The notes: generated by a model not told the origin, from the letters alone. Positions 1-9,668 are shown, counted from the stretch's first letter. The stretch: 64,000 nt of DNA from Mycoplasma sp. (ex Biomphalaria glabrata) (GCF_001484045.1 NZ_CP013128.1:476283-540282), one strand, 5' to 3'. Numbers and translations are program-made.

Positions 1-171
1 AGTAAACAAAAAAACATTCGTATTCTGAAGTTCTCTAATAGCAATGATATTAATTGCGACTATATCTATTATATTGCCTATAATTCAAATATTTATTTAG
101 TTTTGGTAATTAAATTAGATTATTTAACGAAATTCTTTTTTATAAAAATTTTAATAATTCAGATTTTTTAA
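1..171 (+). CDS. 3' end of an unidentified gene (partial)
   Basis: An open frame runs from the first base of the window to a TAA at 169-171, giving a 56-residue C-terminal tail. It is rich in Ile, Leu, Tyr and Phe and ends in a hydrophobic, basic stretch. Nothing in it identifies a family. It could be the tail of a longer gene lying outside the window or a chance open frame in AT-rich DNA. The following 78 bases to the ACP gene hold only A/T runs and a promoter-like box. Confidence 0.35.
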   Translation, partial: SKQKNIRILKFSNSNDINCDYIYYIAYNSNIYLVLVIKLDYLTKFFFIKILIIQIF

Positions 172-235
172 ACATTTTTTTATTTTCTTTACAAAAAATT
201 TATTTATTAAAAAAATTGCTGGTGCTTAATTTACA

Positions 236-241
236 TATAAT
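236..241 (+). promoter_or_regulatory. -10 box directly upstream of the ACP gene
   Basis: A perfect TATAAT lies 8 bases before the ATG at 250, and no Shine-Dalgarno lies between them. Transcription would begin at or next to the start codon, so the mRNA may be leaderless. No good -35 hexamer sits at 16-18 bases. Confidence 0.4.
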
Positions 242-249
242 AATTATGT

Positions 250-480
250 ATGAACAAAAAAGACATCTTAGACATTATCCAAAAAGAGTTAGAAAAGAAA
301 AACGTTAAAATTAAAGTTAATGAAAATACAGTTATTAAGGATTTAAATATTGATTCATTAGATATTTTAGAATTTTCTATTAATGTTGAAAATGAATGTG
401 ATGTTACAATTCCAGAAGATAAGTTATTAAAAATAAAAACAATTGGTGAATTTTTAGTTTTAATAGAGGCAAATAAATAA
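250..480 (+). CDS. acpP: Acyl carrier protein
   Basis: A 76-residue acidic helical protein with the ACP signature NIDSLDIL. Ser36 in the DSL motif is the expected attachment point for 4'-phosphopantetheine. The length matches bacterial ACPs, although the N-terminal part is unusually rich in lysine. The likely modifying enzyme, AcpS, is encoded in this window at 58146. No fatty-acid synthesis gene is nearby; in Mollicutes that lack FAS II, ACP is thought to serve lipid or lipoprotein acyl transfer, which is inference here. There is no ribosome binding site, consistent with a leaderless transcript. Confidence 0.9.
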   Translation: MNKKDILDIIQKELEKKNVKIKVNENTVIKDLNIDSLDILEFSINVENECDVTIPEDKLLKIKTIGEFLVLIEANK

Positions 481-482
481 TA

Positions 483-512
483 TTGCAATATTACCTATAC
501 TTTTAGTATAAT
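483..512 (+). promoter_or_regulatory. Promoter of the tRNA operon
   Basis: TTGCAA (483-488), an 18-base spacer, then TATAAT (507-512). A start near 519 would leave a leader of about 25 bases before tRNA-Asn. The promoter lies just after the acpP stop, so the tRNAs appear to be an independent unit. Confidence 0.6.
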
Positions 513-544
513 GATTAAGTGTCTATTGACACCTCTAAATATTT

Positions 545-619
545 GCCTTGTTAGCTCAGCGGTAGAGCAATCGGCTGTTAACCGATTGGCCGTAGGTTCG
601 ATCCCTACACAAGGCGCCA
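545..619 (+). tRNA. tRNA-Asn (GUU)
   Basis: Full cloverleaf: acceptor arms GCCTTGT and ACAAGGC, anticodon loop CTGTTAA with GTT at 577-579, T-loop GTTCGAT, and an encoded CCA. First of three tandem tRNAs. Confidence 0.95.
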
Positions 620-623
620 TTTA

Positions 624-699
624 GGCCTGTTGGTGAAGCGGTCAACACACATGCCTTTCACGCATGCATACACGGGTTCGAATCCCGTACAGGTCACCA
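624..699 (+). tRNA. tRNA-Glu (UUC)
   Basis: Acceptor GGCCTGT pairs with ACAGGTC, with one G-U pair. The anticodon loop carries TTC, the T-loop is GTTCGAA, and CCA is encoded. It follows tRNA-Asn by four bases. Confidence 0.95.
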
Positions 700-703
700 A
701 TAT

Positions 704-779
704 AGGGGTATAGTTCAATTGGTAGAACGGCGGACTTCAAATCCGCGTGTTGTGGGTTCGAGTCCTGCTACCCCTGCCA
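704..779 (+). tRNA. tRNA-Trp (UCA), reads UGA
   Basis: Acceptor AGGGGTA pairs with TACCCCT. The anticodon stem GCGGA/TCCGC holds loop CTTCAAA, giving TCA at 737-739, and CCA is encoded. A UCA anticodon decodes UGA and, by wobble, UGG. This is the direct basis for reading in-frame TGA as Trp in this window. At 76 bases with a 7-bp acceptor it is not a selenocysteine tRNA. Confidence 0.93.
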
Positions 780-803
780 ATATTTAAACATAAAAAAATT
801 GCA

Positions 804-834
804 TAAAAAAAGCACCCATGTGGTGCTTTTTTTC
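804..834. terminator. Bidirectional terminator, tRNA operon and degV
   Basis: Stem AGCACC (811-816), loop CATGT, stem GGTGCT (822-827), with an A run on the left and a T run on the right. It can stop the rightward tRNA transcript and the leftward degV transcript. Confidence 0.8.
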
Positions 835-842
835 ATTACTAA

Positions 843-1694
843 TTAAAAATAATTAATTTTTTTCTTTAAAAGAGCCCCATACATGTTTAGACCTAAGTGA
901 GCACTAATAATGATTGCAACTTTTTTAGATTCAATCTTTTTATTAAATTTAGCTTCAAGCATTTGAACAAAGTTCTTAACTTCATCCTCATTTGGAATAG
1001 TATGAATAGCGACTATTTCATAATCTTTTCAACCTTTGTCACTTACGACTTTTTCAATTCCTTGGATAACTCCAGAAATTAAACCACGGTTTTTCCCGAT
1101 TGAATCAAATCCTTCGTAGTCAAATTTAATAATAGGATTAATTTTTAGTGTTGTTGCAACAATTAGTTTAGCTAAATTGATGCGACCACTTCTTTTTAAA
1201 TAACTCATATCAGATGGTACTAATATGGCAGCGTATTTCTTTTCTAATTCATATAGTCTATTTTGGATATAGTCAAAATCCTTATCTGCATAAATATCAT
1301 CTTGTAATTCTTCAAGAACATGAAGCATTAATAGAGCAATAATATTGCTATGTAATACAAAAACTTTACCTGGATATTTTTTTGCAACTAACAGAGAAGA
1401 AGCATATGAACCACTAAATTTTTCGGTAATTGGAATTACATAAATTTTTTCATATTTTTTTAATAATTCATCATATTTTTCTTTAATTGATTCTTGATTA
1501 GCTTGACTTGTTTTTAATAATCCTTGCGATAGTACTTGATATGCTTTAGCCGGATCTAAATCTATTCCATCATCTTTATAAACGTTATTATCGCCATCTA
1601 GTAGAGTTAATGGAATAAATTCTCATCCTAATTTTTCAACTTCACTTTTGCTTAAATTAATTCCTGAATCGACTAATATTCCAATCTTTTTCAT
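843..1694 (-). CDS. DegV family fatty-acid-binding protein
   Basis: A 283-residue protein with two DegV hallmarks: the N-terminal KIGILVDSG strand with a Ser-containing loop, and the basic SDMSYLKRSGRI segment in the C-terminal half. DegV proteins bind fatty acids; in Firmicutes, FakB relatives present the acyl chain to the kinase FakA. No kinase is adjacent. Two ATGs are in tandem; the second, at 1694, has the better spacing (5 bases) to the GGGG of AAGGGGAT. The first, at 1697, cannot be excluded. The gene is divergent from the 1766 gene and shares its roughly 70-base upstream region. Confidence 0.88.
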
Positions 1695-1765
1695 CATATC
1701 CCCTTAAATTTTAGATGGTAATCTTTCTATTACTAAAATGCTTATTTAATTATAATTAAAATGAT

Positions 1766-2071
1766 ATGAAAAAAGACTATACAGAGAATATTTATACAGA
1801 AATTATCTCACCAATTAAAGGTAAGGTAACAGAAAATAAAGAAGTCAATTCTTCATTTACTGTCGAAAAAATTGTACGAAATACGAATGGAAAATCTCCT
1901 TTCACATCTTTGGATGATTACTGAAATAAAAGAAAAATTCATGAAAAAAAAGAAGCATACAAAGAATCATTCAAACAAGAGTATAAAACATTAAACGACA
2001 AAGTTCGTTTAAGTAAAACTGATACATCAGAGTGATTTGAAGATGATTATTCTTTTTTAGGTAAAAAGTAA
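1766..2071 (+). CDS. Conserved hypothetical protein upstream of pncB
   Basis: A 101-residue, strongly charged and hydrophilic protein without signal or membrane segment. It holds two TGA-encoded tryptophans and ends in an aromatic acidic stretch near EWFEDDYSFLG. I recognise no domain. Its TAA overlaps the ATG of pncB (TAATG), so the two are probably translationally coupled. TATAAT at 1751-1756 lies 9 bases before the ATG and there is no Shine-Dalgarno, so the transcript may be leaderless. A role linked to NAD salvage is only suggested by the coupling. Confidence 0.7.
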
Positions 2072-3114
2072 TGATATCTAACAAAAAATTTTTAAAGAAA
2101 TTAAAAAGTGGTTTTTTTCAAGCAATTTACTTTAATAAAGAAAAAGAAATTTTAAAAGCATCTTCACCTGACGATATCATTACCATCCAATGATTTCAAC
2201 GACACAATAATGCTATTCTTTGCGGAATTAATGAAAGTATTGAATTAATTAATCATTTGACAGAAAAGAAAGTAAAAATTTGAGCACTAAAAGATGGTGA
2301 TCATATTAATGCTAATGATATCGTCTTAGCAATAAAAGGAAAATCGTATGATGTGTGCCCGCTTGAAGGTATTATTGATGGTATTCTTGCTCGTAGCACA
2401 AGCATCGCAACAAATGCTTATCGTGTTAAGCAAGCTGCTAAAAATAAAGAAGTAATCTTTATGGGTGATAGAGCAGATCATTATATAACGCAAGGTATTG
2501 ACGGATATGCTGCACATGTTGGTGGGATTGATCTACAAGTTACTAATGCTCATGTTTCCTTTTGAGGAAATAAAAAGAATGTTATCGGAAGCATTCCTCA
2601 TTCATTAATTCAAGCATTTGGTGGTGATATTATTGAAGCTTTGAGTGCTTACGAAAAAACATTAAATGAAAAGAAAATCGTTGCCTTAATAGACTTCAAT
2701 AATGATTGTGTTAAAGAAGCAGAAAAAGTTGCTCATTATTTCAAAGATCGTCTATTTGCTGTAAGAATTGATACCTCAATCTCAAATCAAGATGAATACT
2801 TTAAAAGAGTTCCTGGTCAATGACCAGAGGAAGAAACTTATGGCGTTAATATTCATTTAATCCGAGGTGTTCGTTCAATGTTAGACATTTGTGGATGTCA
2901 TCATACTAAGATAATTGTTTCATCAGGGATGAATCCAGAAAAAATAACATCATTTTTAGAACAAAATGCCCCAATTGATTATTTTGGAGTTGGTGAATAT
3001 ATATTAAATATTAATATTCGTTTTACTGGTGATGCAGTTGAACTAAATGATGAGATAGTAGCTAAAGTTGGCCGTAAAAAAGGCGATTATAGTAAATTGA
3101 AAAAAATTCAATAA
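2071..3114 (+). CDS. pncB: Nicotinate phosphoribosyltransferase
   Basis: A 347-residue NAPRTase of the short Mollicutes and archaeal type. It makes nicotinate mononucleotide from nicotinate and PRPP, the entry step of NAD salvage. Visible features are GDRADHY (about 132-138) followed by GIDGYAAHVGG, the strand FAVRIDTS and VSSGMN near the C-terminus, which form the phosphoribosyl-binding face of the barrel. The start overlaps the upstream stop by one base. Continuity depends on TGA as Trp. Quinolinate phosphoribosyltransferase shares the fold, but the GDRAD block fits NAPRTase better. Confidence 0.85.
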
Positions 3115-3153
3115 TTTTTAATTTATATATATTGCATATATAATTATTTAAAA

Positions 3154-3169
3154 GTTATAGTTTTATAAC
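3154..3169. promoter_or_regulatory. Inverted repeat between the feo -10 box and start codon
   Basis: GTTATA, spacer GTTT, TATAAC: a perfect 6-bp dyad. It begins 10 bases after TATAAT (3139-3144) and ends 20 bases before the GTG of feoA, so it covers the expected transcription start. That placement suits a repressor operator. The link to iron control is inference from the downstream genes. Confidence 0.4.
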
Positions 3170-3189
3170 ATAGTTAGGCAAAAATAATT

Positions 3190-3429
3190 GTGAAAACATT
3201 ATTAGATCTGGAAAAAAATAAATCTTGTTATATTAAAAAAATTCACGGAAATGAATTAGATGTAATTCGTGTTAGATCAATTGGTTTTTTTGAAGGAGAG
3301 AAAGTAACATTTTTGTATGCAGCTCCTTTTAAGAAACATTTAGCATATGAAGTTAGCGGGAATGTTATTGGTTTGTCAAAAAGACTTGCTACAAAAATAG
3401 AAATTGTTGAGGATAGTGATGCAAAATAG
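3190..3429 (+). CDS. feoA: FeoA-like small protein of ferrous iron uptake
   Basis: A 79-residue protein with the SH3-like FeoA fold pattern: a first strand, the RVRSIGFFEGEKV turn typical of FeoA (normally R-L-x-x-L-G-x-x-x-G), and a last strand in the AKxIEI region. FeoA works with the FeoB transporter. The start is GTG. The last 11 bases overlap feoB in another frame, so the genes are tightly coupled. The assignment relies on both the motif and the neighbour. Confidence 0.8.
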   Translation: MKTLLDLEKNKSCYIKKIHGNELDVIRVRSIGFFEGEKVTFLYAAPFKKHLAYEVSGNVIGLSKRLATKIEIVEDSDAK

Positions 3430-5584
3430 AAGTTTTAAAGTAGCTTTTGTTGGAAACCCTAATGTTGGGAAATCTAGTTTAATAAACGCATACGCTAAGA
3501 ATGCTAATTTGCAAGTTGGTAATTGAAGCGGTGTGACTGTTGAAAAACTAGAAGTTGAATACAAACATAATGAAAAAGAATTTATTTTAACTGACTTACC
3601 TGGAATATTTGATTTTCATGATAGTTCAATTGATGAAAAAATTACAGTTTCTAACATCTTATCTCAAAAATATGACCTATATGTAAATGTAATTGATGTA
3701 ACAAATATTAGAAGAGGTTTATATTTAACTCTCTTATTAAGAGAATTAAATTTACCATGTCTTGTTGTGTTAAACTTCATTGATAAAGTTAAAAATAGTG
3801 AAAAATCTATTAATGAAAAGAAACTATCACAAATGTTGGGTTATAAAGTTATTTCAACTTCTTGTGCTAAAAAAATCAACATTAAAGAATCGTTAGATTT
3901 AATATTAGATGAAGCACAAAAAGCTATCGAAGTAAGAGTAAAGAAAAGTTTTTTATATTCTCAAAATTTAGAGGACTTAAAAAATAGCATTTCTTCAACA
4001 CTTGCTAAAGAAAAATTTAGCATTATTATGTCAACTCCTGATTCACATTGCATCAATGATTTCGGTGCAATTAGATTAATGGAACAAGACCATCATTACT
4101 TTAGTCATTTAAAAATTGAAGGAGTTAAAACTCACGATATCAATAAAGCTATTTTAGATTTTGAATACGAAGTAGGGGAAAATACCAAAGATTATTTGGA
4201 AGAAAAAAGAAAAAAATTTATTAACAATTTAATGTTCATTTTAGATAAAGAATCAATAACTAATGATCGTTTAAAATTTACAAAAAAAGTAGATAAAGTT
4301 TTATTAAACAAATATGCCGGGATCCCATTAATTTTAATTATTTTTGCAGTGTCTTTCATATTAGTTTTTAATTTATCAGTTCCGTGAAAAAACTGAATTG
4401 ATGAATTATTTAATTCATATTTAGCTGGTCAAATTAATAACATCATTATGCCAGATTGATTAAAACACTTGATAATAGATGGTGTTGTGGCGGGTGTTGG
4501 AACAATTTTAACTTTCTTTCCTGTAGTTTTTACTTTGTTTATTTGAATGAACATTTTAAAAGAATGTGGTTATTTAAATCGAATATCCTTTTTATTGTCT
4601 CATATCTTTAGAAAATGTGGATTGAGTGGAAAATCATTAATTCCATTAATTTTAGGATTTGGATGTAATGTTACAAGTATTTATGTAACAAGAAGCATTC
4701 AATCAGAAAAGCGTAGAAAAATTACTGCCTTAGTTGCGCCAATGATGGCATGTAATGCAAGAATTGCTATTTTTGGATTATTTTCAGCTGCATTTTTTGG
4801 AACATCATTAGTCCCAATAATTATGCTTTCAATGTATGTAATTGGGATAGCAATAGCTTTATTAATCGGAACAATTCTAAATTTCTTTATTAAAGAAGAT
4901 AATTCACTTGAAGATGAAATTATCGAATTGCATCCATATCAATGACCAAGTTTTCGTGTGGTAATGAAATCAGCGTGAGTTAATTCAAGAGGATTTATTA
5001 AAAAAGCTTCTACATTTATTTTGGTGTTTTCAATTTTAATGTGAGTGTTAACATATTTCCCAAATAATGGAGATGCTAATAATTCTTATATTTCAATGAT
5101 TTCAAAAGAAATTGCTGTTATTTTTAAACCACTTGGATTTGGCGATCATTGAGAGTTGGTTGCTGCAATTTTCCCAGCGATTATTGCTAAAGAATTAGCA
5201 ATTACATCACTTGCTATTTTTATTCATGTACCAAATGTAACAACATATGATAACATTGGTAATTTATTAAATAGTTTATGATTATCTTTTCAACAAATGT
5301 TTATAGGTTTATTGCCAAACAATTGAGGTTCTAATTTCCAAAATGCATGAGCTAATGATAATACCATTACTAATAAAGTTCGTTCATTAACTGGATTTAA
5401 TCAAACAGGTGCTTTTTCATATATGGTATTTATGTTACTAACTATCCCATGTGTCACAACCTTGGCCGCAATTAGGCATGAGTTTGGTTGAAAGATGACT
5501 TTAGCAAGTACGGGAATTAATTTAATAACACCATACATTGTCGCTTTATTAATTTTTCAGACAACTAATGCTATTTGAAAGTAA
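3419..5584 (+). CDS. feoB: Ferrous iron transporter FeoB
   Basis: A 721-residue inner-membrane Fe(II) transporter. The N-terminal GTPase has G1 GNPNVGKS (12-19), the switch threonine in GVTVE, G3 DLPG and G4 NFID. A helical linker follows, then hydrophobic segments of the two Gate domains with the cysteine motif GCNVTS and the PAIIAKE segment. All in-frame TGAs give conserved Trp. It starts inside feoA. FeoB is absent from the smallest mycoplasmas, so its presence says something about lineage or habitat. The inverted repeat upstream of feoA may control the pair. Confidence 0.95.
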
Positions 5585-5604
5585 GTATTTTTTAATTAAA
5601 ATTA

Positions 5605-6849
5605 ATGAGTATGCATAAAGATAAAATCACAATTAAATACCTTCAAGATCGCAATATTATTAAAGATATTACGAATGTTGAAAAATTAGAAGAATCAATT
5701 AAAGAACATAAAGGTATTTATTGTGGTTTTGACCCAACCGCAGAATCACTACATTTAGGAAATTATGTTCAAATTGTTGCTTTAAAGTGATTTGCTAAGG
5801 CGGGTTTAAAACCAATTATTGTTCTTGGTGGAGCAACTGGTATGATTGGTGACCCGAGTGGTAAGAAAGTGGAACGTAAATTACTTTCTTCAGAAGACGT
5901 TTTAAAAAACGAAGCTAAGATTAGAAAACAAGTTGAGAATTTAGTTTGTTCAAATGTTGAAATTATTAATAATAAAAAGTTTTACGAAAACTTAACATTT
6001 ATTGACTTTTTACGAGAAGCTGGCAAGTATGCTAATGTAAGTAACATGATTGCAAAAGACCAAATTAAAAAACGAATTGATGATGGAATTTCTTATACAG
6101 AATTTAGTTACATGATGTTACAAGGTTGGGATTTTTATCAACTATATCAAAATAATAATTGTGCTGTTCAAATTGGCGGAAGCGACCAATGAGGAAATAT
6201 TACTTTTGGAGTAGAGTTAATTAGAAAAATTATCTCAAAGGATAACTTAGCGTGTGGATTAACATTTAATTTATTAACTAAAACAGATGGTACTAAGTTT
6301 GGTAAAACCGAAACAGGGACCATTTGATTAGATCAAAACATGACTAATTCTTATGAACTATACCAATTCTTTCTAAATCAAGAAGATGACATGTTAGAAA
6401 AATTATTTTATAGTTTAACTCTTAAATCTAATAATGAAATTAAGGAAATTTTAAAAGATCATTTCTTGAAACCAGAACTACGTAAAGGCCAAAAAGAATT
6501 AGCCTACACAATCATTACAGATCTGCATGGAAAAAATGGACTAGAAGAAGTATTAGATGTAAGTCATAATTTATTTGAAAATGATTTTAGTAATTTATCA
6601 GCTGATAGTTGACAAGTTTTATATAAAAATCTTCGTGGCAAAGAAATCAATACCGATAATCTAATGGATATTTTATTAATTGATATTTGCAAAAGCAAAA
6701 GAGAAGCAAGAGAGTTAATTAGCAATGGTTCATTAAGTTTTAATGGTCAAAAAGTAACTAATGAGAATTTTGAAGTTGTTTTTAAAAACAGATATTTATT
6801 GATTAAAAAGGGCAAAAGAAGTTTTTTTATTTATAAAAAAATGATATAG
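5605..6849 (+). CDS. tyrS: Tyrosyl-tRNA synthetase
   Basis: A 414-residue class I synthetase that charges tRNA-Tyr. It has the HIGH-type motif HLGN (50-53), the TyrRS strand YCGFDPTA before it, the GGSDQWGN substrate-binding segment, the KMSKS-type loop KFGKT (231-235) and a C-terminal S4-like RNA-binding domain (from about 350). I see no T-box in the 20 bases upstream. The ATG at 5605 is followed by a second in-frame ATG at 5611. In Bacillus, tyrS lies beside rpsD; here an accessory block separates them. Confidence 0.95.
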
Positions 6850-6888
6850 AAATATTTTTTCTAAAAGCAAGAGGGATACAATTTTAAT

Positions 6889-8109
6889 ATGGCTAAAATA
6901 TTTAAATATAAAGGTGACGAAAAATTTACTCTTGATACTTTAATTAATTTAAAAGATATAGATGTGGATTGAAGCAGAACGGGAGACAAAAATGCTTCTT
7001 CTTTGCACTCAATTTCTTCATATTTAGCAATGTTTGCCCCCGCAATGCCAAGGTATTTTATCGAAAAATTAACACAAGAAAATGATTTAGTGTATGATCC
7101 TTTTTCTGGAAGAGGTACAACGGCACTTAAATCTAGAGAAATGAATAGAAGATTTGTAGGATCTGACCTTAATCCATATGCTTTAGTACTATCAAGATCA
7201 AAAATAGCAACTTGCACTAAACAAGAAGCTATTAATTATGTAAATAATCTTGAAATTAATTTTAAAGTTTGAAAAGATAATGAGAATAATGTTAATAAAT
7301 TTAATAATGAAAATTTTTCTGAACTAAGATATTTTTATTCTAAATCCGTTTTAACTCAATTAATTTTCTTAAGAGAAAATTATGGAATAAATTGAAGAAA
7401 TTTCTCAGATGTTCAAAACTTTGTATTTGGAATAACTTTAGGAATAATGCATGGAAAATTAAAAAAGGATGGTACAACTATTTATTTTTCATTAGATATG
7501 CCTAACACCATTTCTATGGCTCCAAATTATGTTAAAAAGTTTGCCGCTGCAAAAAACTTAATAAAACCAGATGTAAATATTTTTGAATTAATTAGAAATA
7601 GAATTAATCAAAAATATGATGAATTACTATCTAAAAAATTTAAATCTAATATTTATGAAATTAATGCATTAGAGAACAATAAGGATATTGAAAATAATTC
7701 AATTAAATTACTTATAACTTCTCCTCCATATTTAAGTGTAGTTAACTACACAAATTCAAATTGATTAAAATTATGGTTATTAGGTTATGAGAGAAGTAAT
7801 TTAAGAAATGAGATTAAGTTATCAGATAGACTAAATTTTGAAAAATATACTAATTTTATGATTGATTTTCTAGAAAATGTTTATGACAAGATACAAATTG
7901 GGGGATATATAGTTCTAATTGTCGGTGATGTACATAATGAAAAATTAATTGAAAAAGTATGAGAAATAATTCAAAATAAAGTTAAATTTAATTTAAAGGA
8001 AATTTATTGAGATGATAAATATTTACAAACACACAAAATTACAAACATGTTAAATGGTAAAAAAGGTAAAGCAACAACTATCGAAAAAGTGTTGTTATTA
8101 AGGAAGTAA
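6889..8109 (+). CDS. Site-specific DNA methyltransferase (N4-C or N6-A)
   Basis: A 406-residue SAM-dependent DNA methyltransferase. The SAM-binding motif DPFSGRGTT (70-78) comes first and the catalytic TSPPY (277-281) about 200 residues later. SPPY is the amino-methyltransferase signature; cytosine-N4 versus adenine-N6 cannot be decided by eye. The order, motif I before IV, differs from the common beta class. An AGAGGGAT ribosome site precedes the ATG at 6889. No restriction endonuclease is recognisable nearby; the next gene, three bases on, is a ParB-like protein. The pair sits between tyrS and rpsD and looks acquired. Confidence 0.85.
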
Positions 8110-8112
8110 TTT

Positions 8113-8769
8113 ATGGATAATACAATAATAATAAGAAAAAGAATTAACATAAGTCAAATTTTCGCTGCAACAATGAACCCACGAGTGGTAATTGACGAAA
8201 TCCATGCAGGAATAAATGGGGATTATTTTAGAGAGAAACAAAATAATAAAGAAGAAGATGCACTTAAAGATATTTTATCTAATGAGGAAGATTTTAAAAA
8301 TTTTTTAGCTCTAATAACTTCTTTAAGTTCAATGTATAATCCAGTTATAGATATGCCTTATGTAATTAGTTCTAAAAATGGTGAATATATTGTTGTAGAA
8401 GGGAATAGAAGAATTTTGGCATTAAAATTATTATCTAAAATTTTACATATGCCAGAATATGATGAAATTATAGCTAATCTAGATGAAGAAATATCGGTTG
8501 AGTCGTTAGATGATGATGATGAACAAGGATCAAATTCAAATGATAATTCACAAAACAGAATGAAAAATTACAATAAAATAATCAATGTTATAAGAGACCA
8601 CAAAGAAAAAATAACAGAAATAGATGTAAATTTTATTAATGGTGCTGATTCTAATAAGGAATCAGATGGAATAAGAGCTGCAGTTTTTGCAAACCACATT
8701 ACAGGAAAAAAATTGGTAAGAGAAATTGAAATCGCGGTAGAACATTATCCATATATTCCAATATGCTAG
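8113..8769 (+). CDS. ParB/sulfiredoxin-like protein, N-terminal part before a frameshift
   Basis: Residues 1-218 of a ParB-like protein beginning three bases after the methyltransferase. The fold signature is the strand EYIVVEGNRRILALKLL (about 91-107), comparable to the ParB D/E-G-x-R-R box. A loop near 124-138 is very acidic (several D/E in a row). The frame ends at TAG 8767-8769, but homology-like sequence leaves this frame at the A7 run 8706-8712: shifting back one base continues as IGKRNWNRGR and onward. The last 20 or so residues as written are therefore probably not native unless the short product is the real one. Function is unknown. Confidence 0.6.
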   Translation: MDNTIIIRKRINISQIFAATMNPRVVIDEIHAGINGDYFREKQNNKEEDALKDILSNEEDFKNFLALITSLSSMYNPVIDMPYVISSKNGEYIVVEGNRRILALKLLSKILHMPEYDEIIANLDEEISVESLDDDDEQGSNSNDNSQNRMKNYNKIINVIRDHKEKITEIDVNFINGADSNKESDGIRAAVFANHITGKKLVREIEIAVEHYPYIPIC

Positions 8770-9179
8770 ATTCATTAACGGGTGAGGAGTGAGATGTAAA
8801 GGTATCTAAAATAGCGAACATTTTTTTTCGTGAAAAAAAAGATGTGTTGTGTTACATAAAATCTGCTCAATACATTGAATGTTTGTTAAATTGAGCTGGA
8901 ATGGATAGAAAAAAATTTTTTAAAGAAAAAAAAGTTTCATCTTTGGAACAGCAATTTGTTAAAAAATTTATTAATGAATATAAAAGTGATTATTATGAAA
9001 ACATATTGTCTTTTAATCTTAATCAAAAGTCTGGTGGTTATGAATTAACTTTGAAAGATAATAATATAGATAAATCAAAATTGTCAAAATTTATTTTAGA
9101 CTCTTCAGAGATTCTATTTAATACCAGGACAATTAACTATCGCCCAAGAACAAGAAAGAAATATATTAAAAAATTGTAA
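8704..9179 (+). pseudogene. ParB-like protein, central part in the -1 frame
   Basis: This continues the ParB-like gene after a -1 shift at GGA AAA AAA. It reads about 158 codons to TAA 9177-9179 without interruption, and TGA serves as Trp at three sites. Segments such as TGEEWDVKVSKIANIF and the later NTRTINY resemble the helical body of ParB-like proteins. Expressed alone it could start at ATG 8763 (inside the previous stop region) or 8901. It is either a frameshift product with the upstream part or one piece of a broken gene. Confidence 0.5.
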
Positions 9180-9519
9180 AAATTGTGAAAAGATTAGAAA
9201 AGAAAAATTAGAAAAATATATTAAAAAAGATCACAAAAAAATTTTAGAAGATCTAATAGAACTTATGAAATTACAAAATGAATCTTATAGTGAGAAGAAT
9301 CTTACTAAATCAATAATCATTGATTATACAGATGCTATAAATTCTAAAAAAATAGAAAAACATAATTCAGAAACATTTATATATTCTATGAGAAATTATA
9401 AAGAAATGTCCGAAAATTTAACCACAATAGATAGTTGAGTTTCTTGTAATAAACATAACAAAAATTTAATTAATTTAAAAGCAAACATAAATGCAATAAA
9501 CATTAGAAAAAACGTATAA
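9169..9519 (+). pseudogene. ParB-like protein, C-terminal part after a second shift
   Basis: Dropping one A from the A6 run at 9168-9173 takes the frame past the TAA at 9177 and on to TAA 9517-9519, adding about 116 residues. They are lysine- and glutamate-rich and look coiled-coil, with a Cys-x2-Cys (NCKNCEK) at the junction. This is the same frame as the N-terminal part, so two shifts of opposite sign would restore one protein of about 469 residues. A separate small gene from ATG 9265 is possible but has no ribosome binding site that I can see. Confidence 0.4.
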
Positions 9520-9620
9520 AAAATGATTATGTTTAAGAAAATAAATGTAATGAGTCGTTTAGTGGTTTCTTAGCAGTATTTTTATGTATCATTAAAAATA
9601 ATTATTACTCCTAATAAATT

Positions 9621-9649
9621 AAAAACCCAAGCACTTGCTTGGGTTTTTT
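9621..9649. terminator. Bidirectional terminator between the ParB-like gene and rpsD
   Basis: Stem CCCAAGC (9626-9632), loop ACTT, stem GCTTGGG (9637-9643), flanked by five A on the left and six T on the right. It ends rpsD transcription leftward and the accessory transcript rightward. Confidence 0.85.
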
Positions 9650-9668
9650 GATTAAATTATTTAGATTT

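Noticed and set aside
521-531. TTGACA at 526-531 as a -35 box for the tRNA operon
   Set aside because: Its -10 would fall inside tRNA-Asn; the TTGCAA/TATAAT pair upstream is positioned correctly.
704-779. tRNA with UCA anticodon as selenocysteine tRNA
   Set aside because: Length and acceptor are canonical (7 bp, 76 bases), and dozens of in-frame TGAs align with conserved Trp positions, so it is tRNA-Trp.
5585-5604. T-box riboswitch before tyrS, and likewise before thrS, pheS and ileS
   Set aside because: The upstream gaps are too short or absent, and no T-box-like conserved sequence or specifier hairpin was seen.
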